A stretch of DNA of 64,000 bases from Sipunculus nudus (lineage: Eukaryota > Annelida > Sipuncula > Golfingiida > Sipunculidae). A model generated the notes under the pieces. The model was not told the DNA's origin and ran no database searches. It worked only from the letters and a program-made list of their open reading frames with translations. The translations under genes and the position numbers were made by a program. The DNA is taken from NCBI GenBank assembly GCA_026874595.1, contig CM049320.1:3847464-3911463 (forward strand), written 5' to 3'. This document shows, in pieces, positions 23,466 through 35,159 of this stretch; the first letter of the stretch is position 1; each line of letters starts with the position of its first letter.

Positions 23466-23626
23466 TAAATAAATAAATATGTAAATACATTTATATTAAT
23501 ATATATATATAAATTAATAAATAAAAATATATATAAATAATATGTATATACCCTATACATAAGATATATATAAAAATATATATATATATCATACATAATA
23601 TCATATATATATATATACATAAGAAG

Positions 23627-23676
<50 letters not shown>

Positions 23677-23860
23677 GTGTGTGTGTATATATATATATAA
23701 TATATATATTCAGTGTAACTTGTCTGAAAGATCACCTGTATATTAAGCCAACATTTAGTGAACCAAAAGCATTCACATTGGTATAAACTGACCTGTGTAA
23801 TAAGACCCCCTGTGAATTAAGACCACTTCTGGCCAGTTACGTGGATGGTCTTCTAACACA

Positions 23861-23935
<75 letters not shown>
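23435..23935. repeat. Cluster of (TA)n microsatellites
   Basis: Long TA runs lie at 23435-23462, about 23631-23672 and 23866-23935, with shorter ones between. They flank and probably received the pogo-like terminal sequence at 23711-23865. Confidence 0.9.
23711..23865 (+). mobile_element. Pogo/Tigger-like terminal sequence inserted in (TA)n
   Basis: It starts CAGTGTAACTTGTCTGAAAG right after a TA run. It carries the repeated phrase ACCTGTGTAATAAGACC / GTGAATTAAGACCACTT, typical of the subterminal part of pogo/Tigger elements. It ends with GGTCTTCTAACACAGGTTT, whose complement resembles the start, before another TA run. TA is the target of Tc1/mariner/pogo elements. It may be a short MITE or the left end of the element whose transposase fragment lies at 24031. 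Confidence 0.45.
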
Positions 23936-23939
<4 letters not shown>

Positions 23940-24030
23940 TTATTTATTATTTATTTATATATGTAATATGTATGGTGGTGTGTGTGAGAGAGAGAAGAGA
24001 AAATGATTAAAATGCTCTCTCACTTTTCAG

Positions 24031-24180
24031 ATGGCTCTTACGTATACCTTGAAATCCACGCGAGGTGCCTATAGGCAGGATGCATTACGACTGGCTGTAA
24101 AAGCTGTTGTAGAAGAAGCTAGTTTAAAGAAGGTCTCCAGAGACATCGGCGTACCCCGAAACACCAAAAAGAGCTTATAG
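24031..24180 (+). pseudogene. Fragment of a pogo/Tigger-type transposase, psq helix-turn-helix
   Basis: An ATG directly after a good acceptor (CTCTCTCACTTTTCAG) opens a 49-codon frame ending TAG. Its residues about 13-44 (AYRQDALRLAVKAVVEEASL, then KKVSRDIGVPRNT) fit the psq-type DNA-binding helix-turn-helix: Y-x-x-x-[AL]-x-x-A-[VI]-x-A-V, a hydrophobic turn, then IG-[VI]-P-[RS]-x-T. This domain is the N-terminus of pogo/Tigger transposases and of CENP-B/pipsqueak-type proteins. The expected TL-x-x-R after the last motif is replaced by TKKSL-stop, and no DDE domain follows, so it is a broken or partial copy. The intron-like acceptor leaves open that it is an exon of a host gene, but no donor or partner exon was found. 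Family G MITE G3 begins 84 bases downstream. Confidence 0.6.
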
Positions 24181-24263
24181 CAGCGTCCAGCTTAAATTCT
24201 GAGGAGGAATGTATTTGGACTTGCAAGTCACCTGATGCTCAACCTCAATTGTTTTTTATCTAA

Positions 24264-25016
24264 TTAAAGGGGCCTATAATCACCTATAAAGCATGTTAAA
24301 TACACAAAAAATAGCGTCTTCTCTTTGAAATCAATTAGTACCTGCCAAAATATTACTCTTAAAGGGTTGGCTTACTAGCGTGGACCTAGCGCGATCACTA
24401 GTTGGCGCCAATCTAAACATAGCGCGAGGGACCCCGTGTATCGCCCGGGCCACAATACCTGTCAAACAGGAGATGCCCTGAGTGACATTGCCCAAAAATG
24501 TAATACATGTTCCCGCTGGCTGTAACATCGTGTGTTGCAGTCGATCAGGGACCCGATACATGGGGCAAAAGGTGCGTGTCATTTCAGTTGAGGCCCGTGT
24601 ACCTATCGTACAAATCTGTTGAAATATGTTCAACAATGAATTTACATTCGGCAGGTGGGCCGTAATTTCCATTCAGGACTGTGATTTAAAGTCCATGCAT
24701 CCAGCGCAGAGATATATCACTAATATCAGAGGACATGAAATTCGATGTATGGACCAGTTTGAACTCCTCTTTGTTTAAGATCTGTCGCGGATGCACAAAA
24801 TCGAACCTCTGGTTACGCGACCTTGTTATGGTAAACAAAAACATGTGGACCATGCTTACTCACACACAGAACCATAACAAGATCCTAACCGGTAGCTGTA
24901 TGGGAGGTAATGAGACTGTGTGCTGGGATGTTTTTGCTTGGAACCTTTTGTATAAAGGAAAACTGGACTGATAAAGTGAAAGAATAGACAAAATATTGCT
25001 CCTGATTACATCTCTA
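24264..25016 (+). mobile_element. Family G MITE, copy G3 (long form)
   Basis: It starts TTAAAGGGGCCTATAATCACC (TTAA at 24264-24267) and ends AAATATTGCTCCTGATTACA, matching G1 and G2. The right TTAA has decayed. It is about 250 bases longer than the others because of extra sequence in the middle (about 24580-24830). Open frames in it are not shared with the other copies. Confidence 0.65.
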
Positions 25017-26723
25017 AGTGTTACTTTGTTAGTTATACCGAGTGAATGTGGCATGCATGTGTGAATTAGTATAGTTTTCCACAAATTGGTTATGAAATAA
25101 AGTATTTACTAGTATTTCAGCATAAAAAAATAACATGCGATTCTATGTTGGGCTGTATTTTTTTTTTTCTTAAATATAGTTCTATAAGCAAATGAATTTG
25201 TATTTATCAATAAATGATAGCTCGGGAATGAATGAAGAGAGCGGGGTAACATGCCCACCCATGGGCATATTGCCCCAAGTCTGGGGTAAAACGCCCATGG
25301 TCAGAAGATTTTACTTTTCCCGATTCCGTCGAAATATTCTGATTTGTGCCAAAATTCCCATCAGAATTTATTTTCTCTAATATTTCTGAACTGTTAACAA
25401 TACAAAATATTATTTAAAGATGTTTAAGAACCACCAGGAAACGTTTCCGCTTTAGGTGGGCGTCTTGCCCTGCCCTACCCCCCTATTTCCGTTGGAATCT
25501 TTCAATTACTTGCCAGCATGTTGAATATAGGCCGTCCTCATTGGGGCGGGCTTAGAAAGCGGCAGGGGGTGCAGAGGTGAATAGGCGCCGTCCTCGGGGG
25601 GGGGGGGGGGGGGGAGTGCCTTAGAAGGGGGACAGGGGGCGCACATACCCCTCTTTTTCGACCTAAAAGCCCGGGAAATTGAATAATACGCTTAATAGCA
25701 AAAGGCTTTTCCCAAAAGCTCTGCGCGCGAGATTGAGACTTATAATAAATGACATATCGATTCATTAAAACTATATACCGGTATATATGTATAGTAATAC
25801 ATTAGCCTAATTGTTCCTATTGCTATAATTTTAAATATGTTAGTCGTATATGTAAATTAAAAATATATTATATTAGATCACTGCTGTACCAGTTTAAATT
25901 TTAATTGATATTCTAAAATTGGTCAAGTTGTTCTGTCCACCCGCTATATATATATGCATGGGAGCTTTATTTTTTATAATTTCAAGGACTTTGCCCTCGT
26001 CAGTTATATATGCAAGCTGTCATCGTAAAAAAAAAATATTCAAACCGATTTTTCTAAACTTCTGTTGACCTGCAGGTGCAAAAAGAACGATGGTGCGGTT
26101 TTAATAGTGTTATGCAAATATACATTAACAATGATTATATATATTTTCGAATTTTAGCGAAGTTTTATAATTAGCTAAACATAAATAATAAATTGTGCTT
26201 AGCCTATAAGCTCTTCTCTCTCCCGGTATATACGCGGGTACGTACGGAGACACTCAGGCTGGCACATTTATTGCAGTTGCAAAGAAATTAAATTATTTCA
26301 CTTTTTTTACATTTCTAACTGAATTTATAATTAAATTATATATATTGATGATTCATAACAATGATATGGATTGATCTAAAATGCATTTGGTATACAATTA
26401 TATACTAACAATTATATTTATTATCTATTTTAACACTTTTAAAACGTTTTATTTTAAGCCTAAAATACATGTAAAAATTATATTTCTCTTTTCATTTCAT
26501 GTTTTGTTTTCTTGGGATGTCTGTGTATAAGCGACCTTAACATTAATATTTCTGTTCGGGCATGTCCAGTTATTTGAATTATGTGTGCTAAGCAAATATA
26601 AGCTAGAACAATTGAGACAGCAGAAAATCTTGCTGGGTTACTTGGCTTGTTTCAACCTGTACCCGGCTCACCTGCAATTAGGTCACAAACGAGAGTAACG
26701 TAAAGTCCCGTTCTAACTAATAT
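25017..26723. other. Unassigned AT-rich upstream flank
   Basis: No gene was recognised. A G-rich low-complexity block lies at 25545-25660, including a run of about 17 G near 25598-25614. The rest is AT-rich and unique as far as I can see. Confidence 0.5.
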
Positions 26724-26850
26724 CCAATCAGTGAACAATATGGTAACCACGTGACCACGCTGGTGTAGGCTCAGTGAAGGAACCTCGTGTATATTGTGCA
26801 CGGAGACAGGACAAATCGTTCAGTGTTTTCACACCGATAACAACCTCAAA
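26724..26850 (+). promoter_or_regulatory. Putative promoter and 5' leader of the modular gene
   Basis: A CCAAT box in ATCCAATCAG (CCAAT at 26724-26728) and an E-box in ACCACGTGAC (CACGTG at 26748-26753) lie 100-125 bases upstream of the ATG at 26851. The leader GATAACAACCTCAAAATGG gives the start a reasonable context (A at -3, G at +4). There is no clear TATA box. Sites and start are inferred from position. Confidence 0.4.
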
Positions 26851-26907
26851 ATGGCCGACAGTAAACCCGAACTATCCCGTGCTGGCACAATGCAAGTGAC
26901 TGCTAAG
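26851..26907 (+). CDS. Modular TAK-motif protein, exon 1 (start)
   Basis: This is the first of six coding exons (26851-26907, 28227-28394, 29756-29905, 35160-35286, 35771-35880, 44336-44431) that join in frame to 708 bases, a 235-residue protein. I do not recognise the protein. Exon 1 encodes MADSKPELSRAGTMQVTAK and stops exactly at a codon boundary before GTTGGT. That donor is weak (a GTAAAA lies 4 bases on), but the phase-0 junction after TAK is shared with exons 2, 3 and 5, which supports it. The RAGTMQVTAK end is the first half of the motif completed by EG-x-x-[FLY]-L at the start of the next exon. No signal peptide or membrane segment is visible in any exon. The composition is strongly charged, suggesting a disordered, probably nuclear protein (inference). 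Confidence 0.7.
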
Positions 26908-28226
26908 GTTGGTAAAAGATCACGATTGCATTGTCTGGAAATTTAAGTCGAGAGATGGACACTTGTCAACCGATCAGAAATCCATGTTTGTGAACATGGC
27001 CGGTTTGTTTATCTTAAATGTGACGCTTTTTCGACCTTGGAATCTGAAAATTAAGATAATTTATGCATCTCATATCATATTATTGCCTGTAAAGCGAGCT
27101 CAGTTTAAATATCTTTTCTTAATCTCCAGAGGTTTCTTCAAAACGCGCTCGCGAAAGATGTCGTCCAAATCGGTGCTCAAAATGGCGGCACCGCCCATAT
27201 TTTGCTGCCGATGGGGTCTTGACCCTGGCACGTAGTTGGCGTCCCGACGCGCAGGGGTAGTCTCAAAATCAACATTGTGCGCAGGCCTGATATCAATGGC
27301 TGATTTGCCAGTTTTTACGACATAGGTTCATAACAACTGGTCAGTCCCTTCCGGTTTCAGTTCAGCCCTGTTCTGATTCTGTTTGTTGGTGGCAAGGCAA
27401 CTGTAAAACTATAACCCATCTGTCATTTTCAAAAAGAAAATCAACATTTGATTTATAGGGTGTCATCAGGTCGACATATTGACCTGAAATAGCAGGTCAT
27501 TTCAGGTCAGATTAAGGGTTCAGACTGGAAATTTCACCCTGACTTCTTTGCAGACCTGTACAAATCAGCCTGAACATCTTTGCATGTGAAATTTGCTCTT
27601 TTTTCTGTTATCATAATTTATTTGATTGGAGTGACAGTAGGTTGCATTTTCTTCACAGTCAAAATGGGGTTAAAAGTTGATTGTAGGCTGTAAGCTTTGT
27701 GCGAGTCCAGTCTGATAAGAAATTACCACAGAACAGATTCAATAATTCTGTGATTAATCAATTGTTCATAAATATATGTGTGCTTTCTTGTTGCTACATT
27801 TCATAAAAATGTATATTTGTCATTACCTGGAGAATATTTCATCAACAAATTTGATAAATATTTTGGCAGGCACATGATTTATCAGTATATTTTTACAGTC
27901 TGATATTTGTCATAAGCTAAGTCATATATGCAGCCATATAAAATTAAATAAGGGAAAAAGTTACAATTGTGAGAGGGTAATATTTCTTTTAGTTGAAAGG
28001 AGTGGATTTTACATAATCATGATAATCTTTTTTTTTCTTGTTTGTAATATTTCGGGGAGCAAGAGAACTTGTGTGCTGTGTGTTGTGTTTGTTACCCTGC
28101 TCTTTTCAGTTTAAGAATCAGTGTACGACAAGTTAATGAATTACCAGTACAATGTATGTAATGTGTTACCCAGGTATTCTGTCACTGTAAGTTCATTAGC
28201 TATTCCCTCTGTCAATGTATTTGTAG
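26908..28226 (+). other. Intron 1 of the modular gene
   Basis: This intron is mostly unique sequence, GC-richer in its first 350 bases. A 108-codon open frame there (26909-27235) has no family likeness and overlaps the donor, so it is read as chance. Confidence 0.6.
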
Positions 28227-28394
28227 GAAGGTCAGGTCTTCCTGGACAAAAATTTGACAGAATGGAAAAAACCCTATCTTACTGAGCATTTTGATGGGGA
28301 TGCTAATGATAATGACAAGGAAACCCCAGATGCAAACTCCGAATCTGATAAGCCCAAACTGTCCAAACACACAACCATGAAGGCAACCGCAAAA
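28227..28394 (+). CDS. Modular TAK-motif protein, exon 2
   Basis: This 56-residue exon (residues 20-75) runs from the acceptor TTTGTAG to the donor GTGAGT, with both junctions in phase 0. It starts EGQVFLDKNLTEWKKPYLTE, then an acidic Asp/Asn/Glu linker with a DANDNDKETPD core, then KPKLSKHTTMKATAK. The start completes the motif begun in exon 1 and the end opens the next one. It has the only Trp of the protein. The frame would run on into the intron, but the donor is good and the TAK junction is shared with the sister exons. Confidence 0.78.
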
Positions 28395-29755
28395 GTGAGT
28401 GTCCTCACCCTGTCTGTTGTCCTGTCCCTGGTGTATGTCCTAGCAAAGATGGTGGCGCCCTCTAAGTAAACATACAAGTGGGGGGAAATACGGTTAGACT
28501 GACAGTTTTATCAGTAATGTGAAAAATATTAGGACCAAATCTTGTCTTGATGCAGAAATTAATGACGATAAAAACAGGAATTATTGAAGAACATCTTTAT
28601 ATTTTCTTTTTGTGTGGGGGGGGGGAGAAGGGGCTATATCTAATTAGATTGAATATAAAGTCTTCAGAGATTTGCTCTGAATTGGTCTGAAATTGAGATT
28701 TGTTTTATAATCACTTGTAAGTCTGAAACCTAATCAGGTGTTTTTTTTGTGAGAATATTACATGCAGTGGGAATTAAAAATAAAACCCCTCTCTACCAAA
28801 GGTCCAAATGAATATTCTGAAAATGCTTTTGAAACAGTTATTTATACTAATAAGCCTATGTTAAAGAACCATATGGGACGTGGTTGGCTCTCTAAGTTGA
28901 AAAAAAATGTGACTTACTCAAAACATTCTTAGTACATTACAACAAGATGAGGGTGCCACAGTGTTCAATGCCTCCCTTTGCCCTGCATGCTTTGGTGTCT
29001 CCTTCCTGTCTAACATTTATAACTGGTATTCTTGAGAACTTCACAAGTATCACATGGATGCTAATTTTCACTGATTGGTCTTCACAGGTAAATTACTAAT
29101 ACAGGTTTACTTGATGATGCTGTATGGTCCAAGGTGGCATGGTTGAGTATTCTGTTGTTAATCTAAAGACTCATCTTTTCAGCGGCTGATGGCATCATTG
29201 GCATGTTTAATGGGGTGCTTATTGTATTTAGTTGTATTTATTTTATCTGAATTAATTATCAACACGTTTGGGTTATTATCTTCTTCCCAGGCCAGAGTGA
29301 TAAATTTTTTTTTTTTCAGAATGTTTGACCTCACAGTGCATGCTTAAAGGCTTTTCATATATGCCTGTTTTAACCCATGCATGGCCAGAAGTGTAATATT
29401 AAATATGTATTCTTGCCTTGTGAACTAAACATTAGATAATGCTAACAATCATGTATATAAAATATTTAATGTATGTCTTGAATATAATTTTGTTCTGGTA
29501 AATTTATTTGTCTTCAGATTATAAATCCAATATTTTTACATCATCAAACAAGTCAGTAGGCAACCTATCTGTATATCAGTTTATTTTCCTATTAAATGAA
29601 TTAAAAAGGGGAAAAGTTCCATATATTACAACTTGGATAAATAAACAAGTACAATTGAATGGATATGAATATATATGAAACTGTTTAGCTTTGATATGGA
29701 AGGTGAGAAATCAGAGCTCATAAAACTGATAGTGTGCATTTTTATCTGTACACAG
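28395..29755 (+). other. Intron 2 of the modular gene
   Basis: Unique AT-rich intron sequence with a short poly-G tract near 28616-28624. No repeat family listed here was recognised in it. Confidence 0.6.
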
Positions 29756-29905
29756 GAGGCTGACGCCCTTCTCGGGTCCGACAAACCAGACACTGACGCA
29801 CACACCAGGGGGCAGCAGAAGAAGCTGGACGATATCAAGTCTGAGGCTCCACCAGCCAAAAAACCAAAGATGTCCAAGGCAGGCACAATGGCTGTCACAG
29901 CCAAG
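29756..29905 (+). CDS. Modular TAK-motif protein, exon 3
   Basis: This 50-residue exon (residues 76-125) runs from the acceptor GTACACAG to the donor GTATGA, in phase 0 at both ends. It starts EADALLGSDKPD, has a charged linker with QQKKLDDIKSE, then PPAKKPKMSK, which resembles a monopartite nuclear localisation signal, and ends AGTMAVTAK. Its last 15 residues are the closest match to exon 2's end (KPK-x-SK-x-x-TM-x-x-TAK), consistent with exon duplication followed by linker divergence. Confidence 0.8.
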
Positions 29906-30092
29906 GTATGACCCTCATATCAAATATTACTGTCTGTAATGTGTGGTCAAGAGATGTAATTATACTTGCAGGTTTCAGGGTTTGTTTTGATGAGATGACG
30001 GATGAGAGGAGATGTTGATGGCTTTGCTGTTGCTAATCACATGACAGTGACATCTTTGGTCAGATATTGTATCGTTGTGACTTGTAAGGATG

Positions 30093-30440
30093 TTTTTAGC
30101 TCAGCTGACTGTAAGTCAACTGAGGTATAGGAATGGCGCTTTGTCCTTCGTCCGCCGTCCGGCCATCCATTAGCAGGGCACAAATCGTACCTGCTGATCC
30201 TAGAAACTTCTAAGTAAACATCCAAGGAGGTCAATAAAAAATCTCCTTGGAAACCTGAAATTAGGTCACTGTGACCTATATCCTCCGAGCTATGGGGCTT
30301 GAAAGTACCCCCCAGAATTATAAAAAATATAATAAAAAACCTCAGATATCTTGATAATTAATGCATGGATTGTCATGAATCTTGCCTTGAATATTGACCA
30401 TGATTAGTTTTGTCAGTTCCCGAAAAGTGGTGGACTTGTA
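30093..30440 (+). mobile_element. Family D element, copy D1
   Basis: It starts TTTTTAGCTCAGCTGACTGTAAGTC, followed by GTCC-rich sequence and the phrases GGGCACAAATCGTACC and CTAGAAACTTCTAAG, shared with 36651-37014 and with reversed copies at 19930-20231 and 61926-62287. It stops where family B begins, so B1 either abuts it or inserted at its end. Confidence 0.6.
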
Positions 30441-33045
30441 TTTTTAGCTCAGCTGACTATAAGTCATCTGAGCTATAGTCGTGGTCCTTTGTCCGTCGGC
30501 TGTCCATCCGTCCATTAAACTGGCACGTTTTGAAACCGTAAGACCCAGGAATCCAAAATTTGGCATAATGTTAGATGTCCCCAAGATCTCCTACCAAGCT
30601 GAAAACTGGGTCTTTGTGGCTTTGTTCCTTTGAGAAATTAAGGAAAAACCTCAATTTTATATTAAAAACCTATTTTCACACTTCAGGACTGCCTAATATC
30701 AAAACCAAACATCTGCTTTTCCTCATATTTACCATAAATATTCCTGTATATAGTTTCTATGTACATGCCAGAAATTATGTCTGTATTATGTAAATTTTAA
30801 AAAGTTATGTGCCCTAACATAATGCATTTTGTAAAAACTCCGGAAAGATATTTGATCACTTAACACAATACATGTTAAAGCTAAGGACTTTTTTTCCAGT
30901 AATATAACTTTAAATAATAAAAATTAAATTGTACACCCAAAATTAGATCAAAATCTTTTAAAAATTTTTAAAATATTAGCAAAAATAAAAAATATTGGTA
31001 CTTTAAATTTTGCCCAACTTTGCCTATGGCACATTTTTTCCTGTAAATGCTGTGGATTTTATTTTCACAGCATTTTGTTAGCATTTCATCTGTTAACACT
31101 AAAAATTTGAAACCAGTTGATCAAAAACTAGATTTTATTCAAGTTTTCAAGCACCATGTCACATATTATTTACATCAAGCTAGTGTAATGCAGTTTGCTA
31201 GAGCTCAGCTCCCCAGCTTCAGCTCTCAGTTCCTAAAATATGACATACAGTTAGATGTCTCCAAAATCCCATACCATGCTAAGAATTTGGTCACTAGGAC
31301 TTAATTCCTTTTATATATTAATGAAAAACTTTATTTTTCCATTAAAAACCCATTGTTACACTGTAAGACTGTCTAATATCAAAACCACTGATCTGACTTC
31401 ATCATATATAATAAACATTTTTTTCTATTCATTCACTATGCACATGCCAGAAATGATGTCAGTATTGCGTAATTGATTTGTGTTATGGGCCCAAACATAA
31501 TGCACTTTGTAAAAAATCAAGAAATACATTTACTCCCTTAACAAGAGGATTGATGAAGCTAGAGATTTTTTTGTCAGGGATTCAACATTATTTGATCAAG
31601 ATTCAATTGAATACCCAAAATTAGTTCTGAATTTTTCAAATTTTATGAATTATTAGTATAAATATAAAATTAGTACCTTAAATTTTGCCCAACTTTGACC
31701 ATGGCACGTTTGTTTCCTGTGAGCACTGTTGATATAATTTTCATATCATGCATACATAAGGATTTCAGCTTTTTAGTTTAGAAAGCTGAAAGAAAATGGC
31801 CAAAAATTGTAGCTTTTATTAATGTTTAAAGTCACTCTCCAGTCACCTGTATGTTGACCTTATTGACCTTTCAGCAAATTATGCACGCTTGAGGGAGGCA
31901 TACACTGGGGCAGCCAGGCAGCTTATGGCCAGCCACAGTTGATCCAGGTGTCCAACCCAACTTATCTAGTAGTTGTTTTGACCAACAGCTTAACAAGAAA
32001 CTATAAATTAATAAATTTTCATTGGTTTTTAATAACAAATTAAAGAAAAATTAATAGAAAAGGAATTTGTTAGTTGATGAGTAACAGAAAATTAAAATGC
32101 AGTTACTGATGATGTAAGAATCTTGTATGGATGGATAGAATGTCAATGTCAATGTTATTCCAAATAACACCATGCAGTCACCTATGGTATTTTTCAGTGA
32201 AATTTTAATGATAAAAAAATAAATCATATTATTCATTACTAATCATTAGGGATCATATGAAGGAAATTAATGATAGACAAAGAAGCAGTTGATAATATTA
32301 ATCTAGATTCCTACTGTGTCTAGTGTGTAGATTGATGTGAAAGTAGTCCAAAGTGAATATATTACATTTATTTTTTTTTAATATAAATAAAAGCCATAAA
32401 ACCAGGTACTTAAGATCATTATTGAAATTTGTGAATTTGATATATTCTGGATTCTCAACATCATTGTTTGGCTAAAACTGAATAAATACCAGACATGGTG
32501 CAAATACTTTGCAAATGTATTTGAATACGAATATGAATCATTATAAAATTTCTTGCATAAGATTGGGAATTCAAGTAAAAATGGAAGTATTTGAATACCA
32601 GTGCAAATACTTTCAAAATGTATTCATGAATGCATTCATGAATATATTCTATAATATTATTTTAATAATCATTTCAGTTATATTTTATTTAAAAAAAAAA
32701 TCATGATTCTCTTTTTTTTTTTAATACAAATTATATTTGGCACAATATTTGTTATTAAATTTTAATAAATAGTTAAACTCTTATATTATATGTGCTGCTT
32801 ATAAGTTATATGGCCAAGTCGAAATCTGTGTGACAATAGCACTCCATTTGTCAATAAAATAAATGAAATCAATCCTCTTCCCTGTCTCCAAAGATACTAT
32901 CAAAATCATACATAAGCTAAACACCAACAACTCATAATAAAGCTTTTATTTATTACCACACAAAACCAGCATGTGCCTCATTTCCAAAACATATTTTTTC
33001 ATCATATATAACAGCTGAGCGCCGTGACCCATGGGTCCCTTGTTT
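30441..33045 (+). mobile_element. Family B element, copy B1 (full length)
   Basis: The 5' end is TTTTTAGCTCAGCTGACTAT. GCTCAGCTG (30447-30455) recurs inverted as CAGCTGAGC at 33012-33020, just before the perfect palindrome GACCCATGGGTC (33026-33037), and the element ends CCTTGTT. The interior has two related about 680-base halves (TTTGGCATAATGTTAGATGTC near 30557 and its partner near 31238) and a 24-bp palindrome at 32621-32644. Its open frames recur in the other copies as repeat sequence. No transposase or Rep frame is present. It lies inside intron 3 of the modular gene. Confidence 0.8.
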
Positions 33046-33069
33046 GTTATTTTAATGAATATTTTTCTA

Positions 33070-34645
33070 TTTTTTTTTTTACTATAAAACTACAACAATC
33101 ATGTCAGTTTCTCAGCTGTAATTACATCTAGTGTCCCAAAACTTGGTGTGTTCATTGATCACAAGTGGATGCCATATGGTTATCACCCTGTTTGTTTGTT
33201 TGTCATCTGTCTATCTGTCAGTCTGTCCATCCACATAAATTTGTTTCCAGATGATAACTCCAGGTTGTATTGACACATGGATTTCAAACTTGACTTGCCT
33301 ATGGCCAACCACTAAAGCAAGAACCTATATGATTTTGGGGTCATAAAAAAAAGGTCACAGGACTCATTTCTTTAAAAAGAATGCACATGCATTTGAAGCC
33401 AAGCTTTTCATCCCAAACTTTCAGTTTTGCGCATTTAGCTGACTTGCCAGTATAGGGAGAGCATAAATAAATTTGGGGTCACATGGGCAAAGGTCAAGGT
33501 CACAGGAGCCATCTGTTCACAAATTAGTTTCCAGTTGATAACTCCAGTTTAGTTCGACATATTGGTTTCAAACTGAACTTATATATGACTCACCACTAAA
33601 GTAAGAACCGTGTTGATTTTAGGGTCAAAGGTCAAGGTCACAGGACTCTTCTTTTAAAAGAATGCATATGCATTTGAAGCCAAACTTTTTATAGCAAACC
33701 TTCCATCTTCAAGATATTGCTAACCTGCCAATTGGGAAGATTCAGTTCAGTTTTGGGGTCATAAGGTCAAAGGTCAAGGTCACAGTACCCACTTATTTAG
33801 AAAGATTGTAGACGCAATTTAAGCCAAACTTTTCATCCCAAACCTTCCATCTTGTACATATAGCCGAGCTGCCAATAGGGGAAGAATCTGATTGATTCGG
33901 TGGTCACAAGGTCAAAGGTCATGGTCACAGGGGCTCATCTGTCAACATATTTGTTTCTTGATGATAACTCCAGTTTGAATTGACATATTGGTTTCAATTT
34001 TGACTTATATATGACCCACCAATAATGTAAGAACCCTTTTGATTTTGGGTCATAATACCAAAGGTCGTGGTCACAGGACCCACTTCTTTAAAAAGATTGT
34101 TGATGAATTTTTAGCCAAACTTTCTGTCCCAAACCTTCTATCTTCCAGATGTTGCTCACCTGCCAATAGTGGAAGTAACTTTGAGGTCCAAAGGTCAAGG
34201 TCATAGGGGCCATCTATCTACATATTAGTTTCCAGATGATAACACCAGTTTGGTTTGAAATCTTGGTTTTAAACTTATATATGGCCCACAACATAAGTAA
34301 GAACTGTTGATTCAGGTTCATGAGATCAAAGGTCAAGGTCACAGGACCCACTTCTTTAGAAAAAATTGTGGATGCATTTTGAGCCAAACTTTTCATCTCA
34401 ATCCTTCCATCATCGACATGTGGTGCACCTGCCAATAGGGGAAGTTTCCTTTTGATTTTTGGGTCACAAGGTCAAAGGTAAGGTCACAGGGCCCATCCAT
34501 TCACAAATCAGTTTATGGATAATAACTCCAGTGTGGGTAGACAGGTTGGCTTCAAACTGATGACAAATATTTTGGAAAACCTCATAAACATATATCCTTA
34601 TAGACAAATGCAGCTGAGCATCGAGACTCTTGGGTCCCTAATTTA
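33070..34645 (+). mobile_element. Family C element, copy C1, with AGGTCA arrays
   Basis: The start region ACTATAAAACTACAACAATC / CATGTCAGTTTCTCAGCTG matches the copies at 39664 and, reversed, 61925. The end is GCAGCTGAGC followed by GGGTCCCTAATT. The body consists of about 140-base repeats centred on AAAGGTCAAGGTCACAGG, with eight or so recognisable centres (for example 33622-33640 and 33764-33782). CTCAGCTG near the 5' end and CAGCTGAG near the 3' end form an inverted pair, as in family B. Confidence 0.7.
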
Positions 34646-35159
34646 ATCAATGATTATTGAACGGGAAATAAAAAAAAGAAAATTTTTTATAAGTGAGACC
34701 TGATGGTCAGATATGGTTACTAGTTAGGATACTAGTTTGTGGATGTATAATGACTGATACTGGTATGGATGGGTTGCCTATCATCATTCCATAGTCCTGT
34801 TGTTAGGAAGCACTAACTTTAAATGCTAGGCCAGATGTTGGGCTTTTGATCCGAGTTTAAATGCTACTCTTTTGTGTGTCATGTATGTATCATCTCTGCA
34901 AGGTCAAACCAAGGTGGCTCTGCCTCCAGACCTGTGTGTGTTGTGTTAAACTTGCAGTTTCCTCAGGAATTTATTTGTAAAAGAACAAATTAATGGTTGT
35001 TTCAGAGATTAAAAGTTTATGTTATGTCTCACCGTGGAAGTGCTGTCTAATAAACAGAGAACAGAGATGGCTACTTTAGTGCAATAATCTGTGAAAGAAG
35101 CCTGTACATAAAACAAATATGAGCAAAAACAAATACTGGTATTATAATTATATGATTAG

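Larger units (their letters stand above)
29906..35159 (+). other. Intron 3 of the modular gene
   Basis: A 5.25-kb intron filled largely by family D (30093-30440), B (30441-33045) and C (about 33070-34645) copies, all in the direction of the gene. The unique remainder lies at its two ends. A further small module exon hidden here cannot be excluded, but none with the TAK motif was seen. Confidence 0.65.

Noticed and set aside
26909-27235. 108-codon frame directly after exon 1 of the modular gene
   Set aside because: It begins inside the donor region, is intronic by the phase-0 motif argument and resembles nothing known.
30575-30793. Open frame beginning MSPRSPTKLKTGSL, nearly repeated at 41396-41614 and in altered form at 31255 and 42078
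   Set aside because: It recurs because family B is repeated. The frame lies in corresponding places of B copies and of their two halves, is broken in B3, and has no known domain or splice context.
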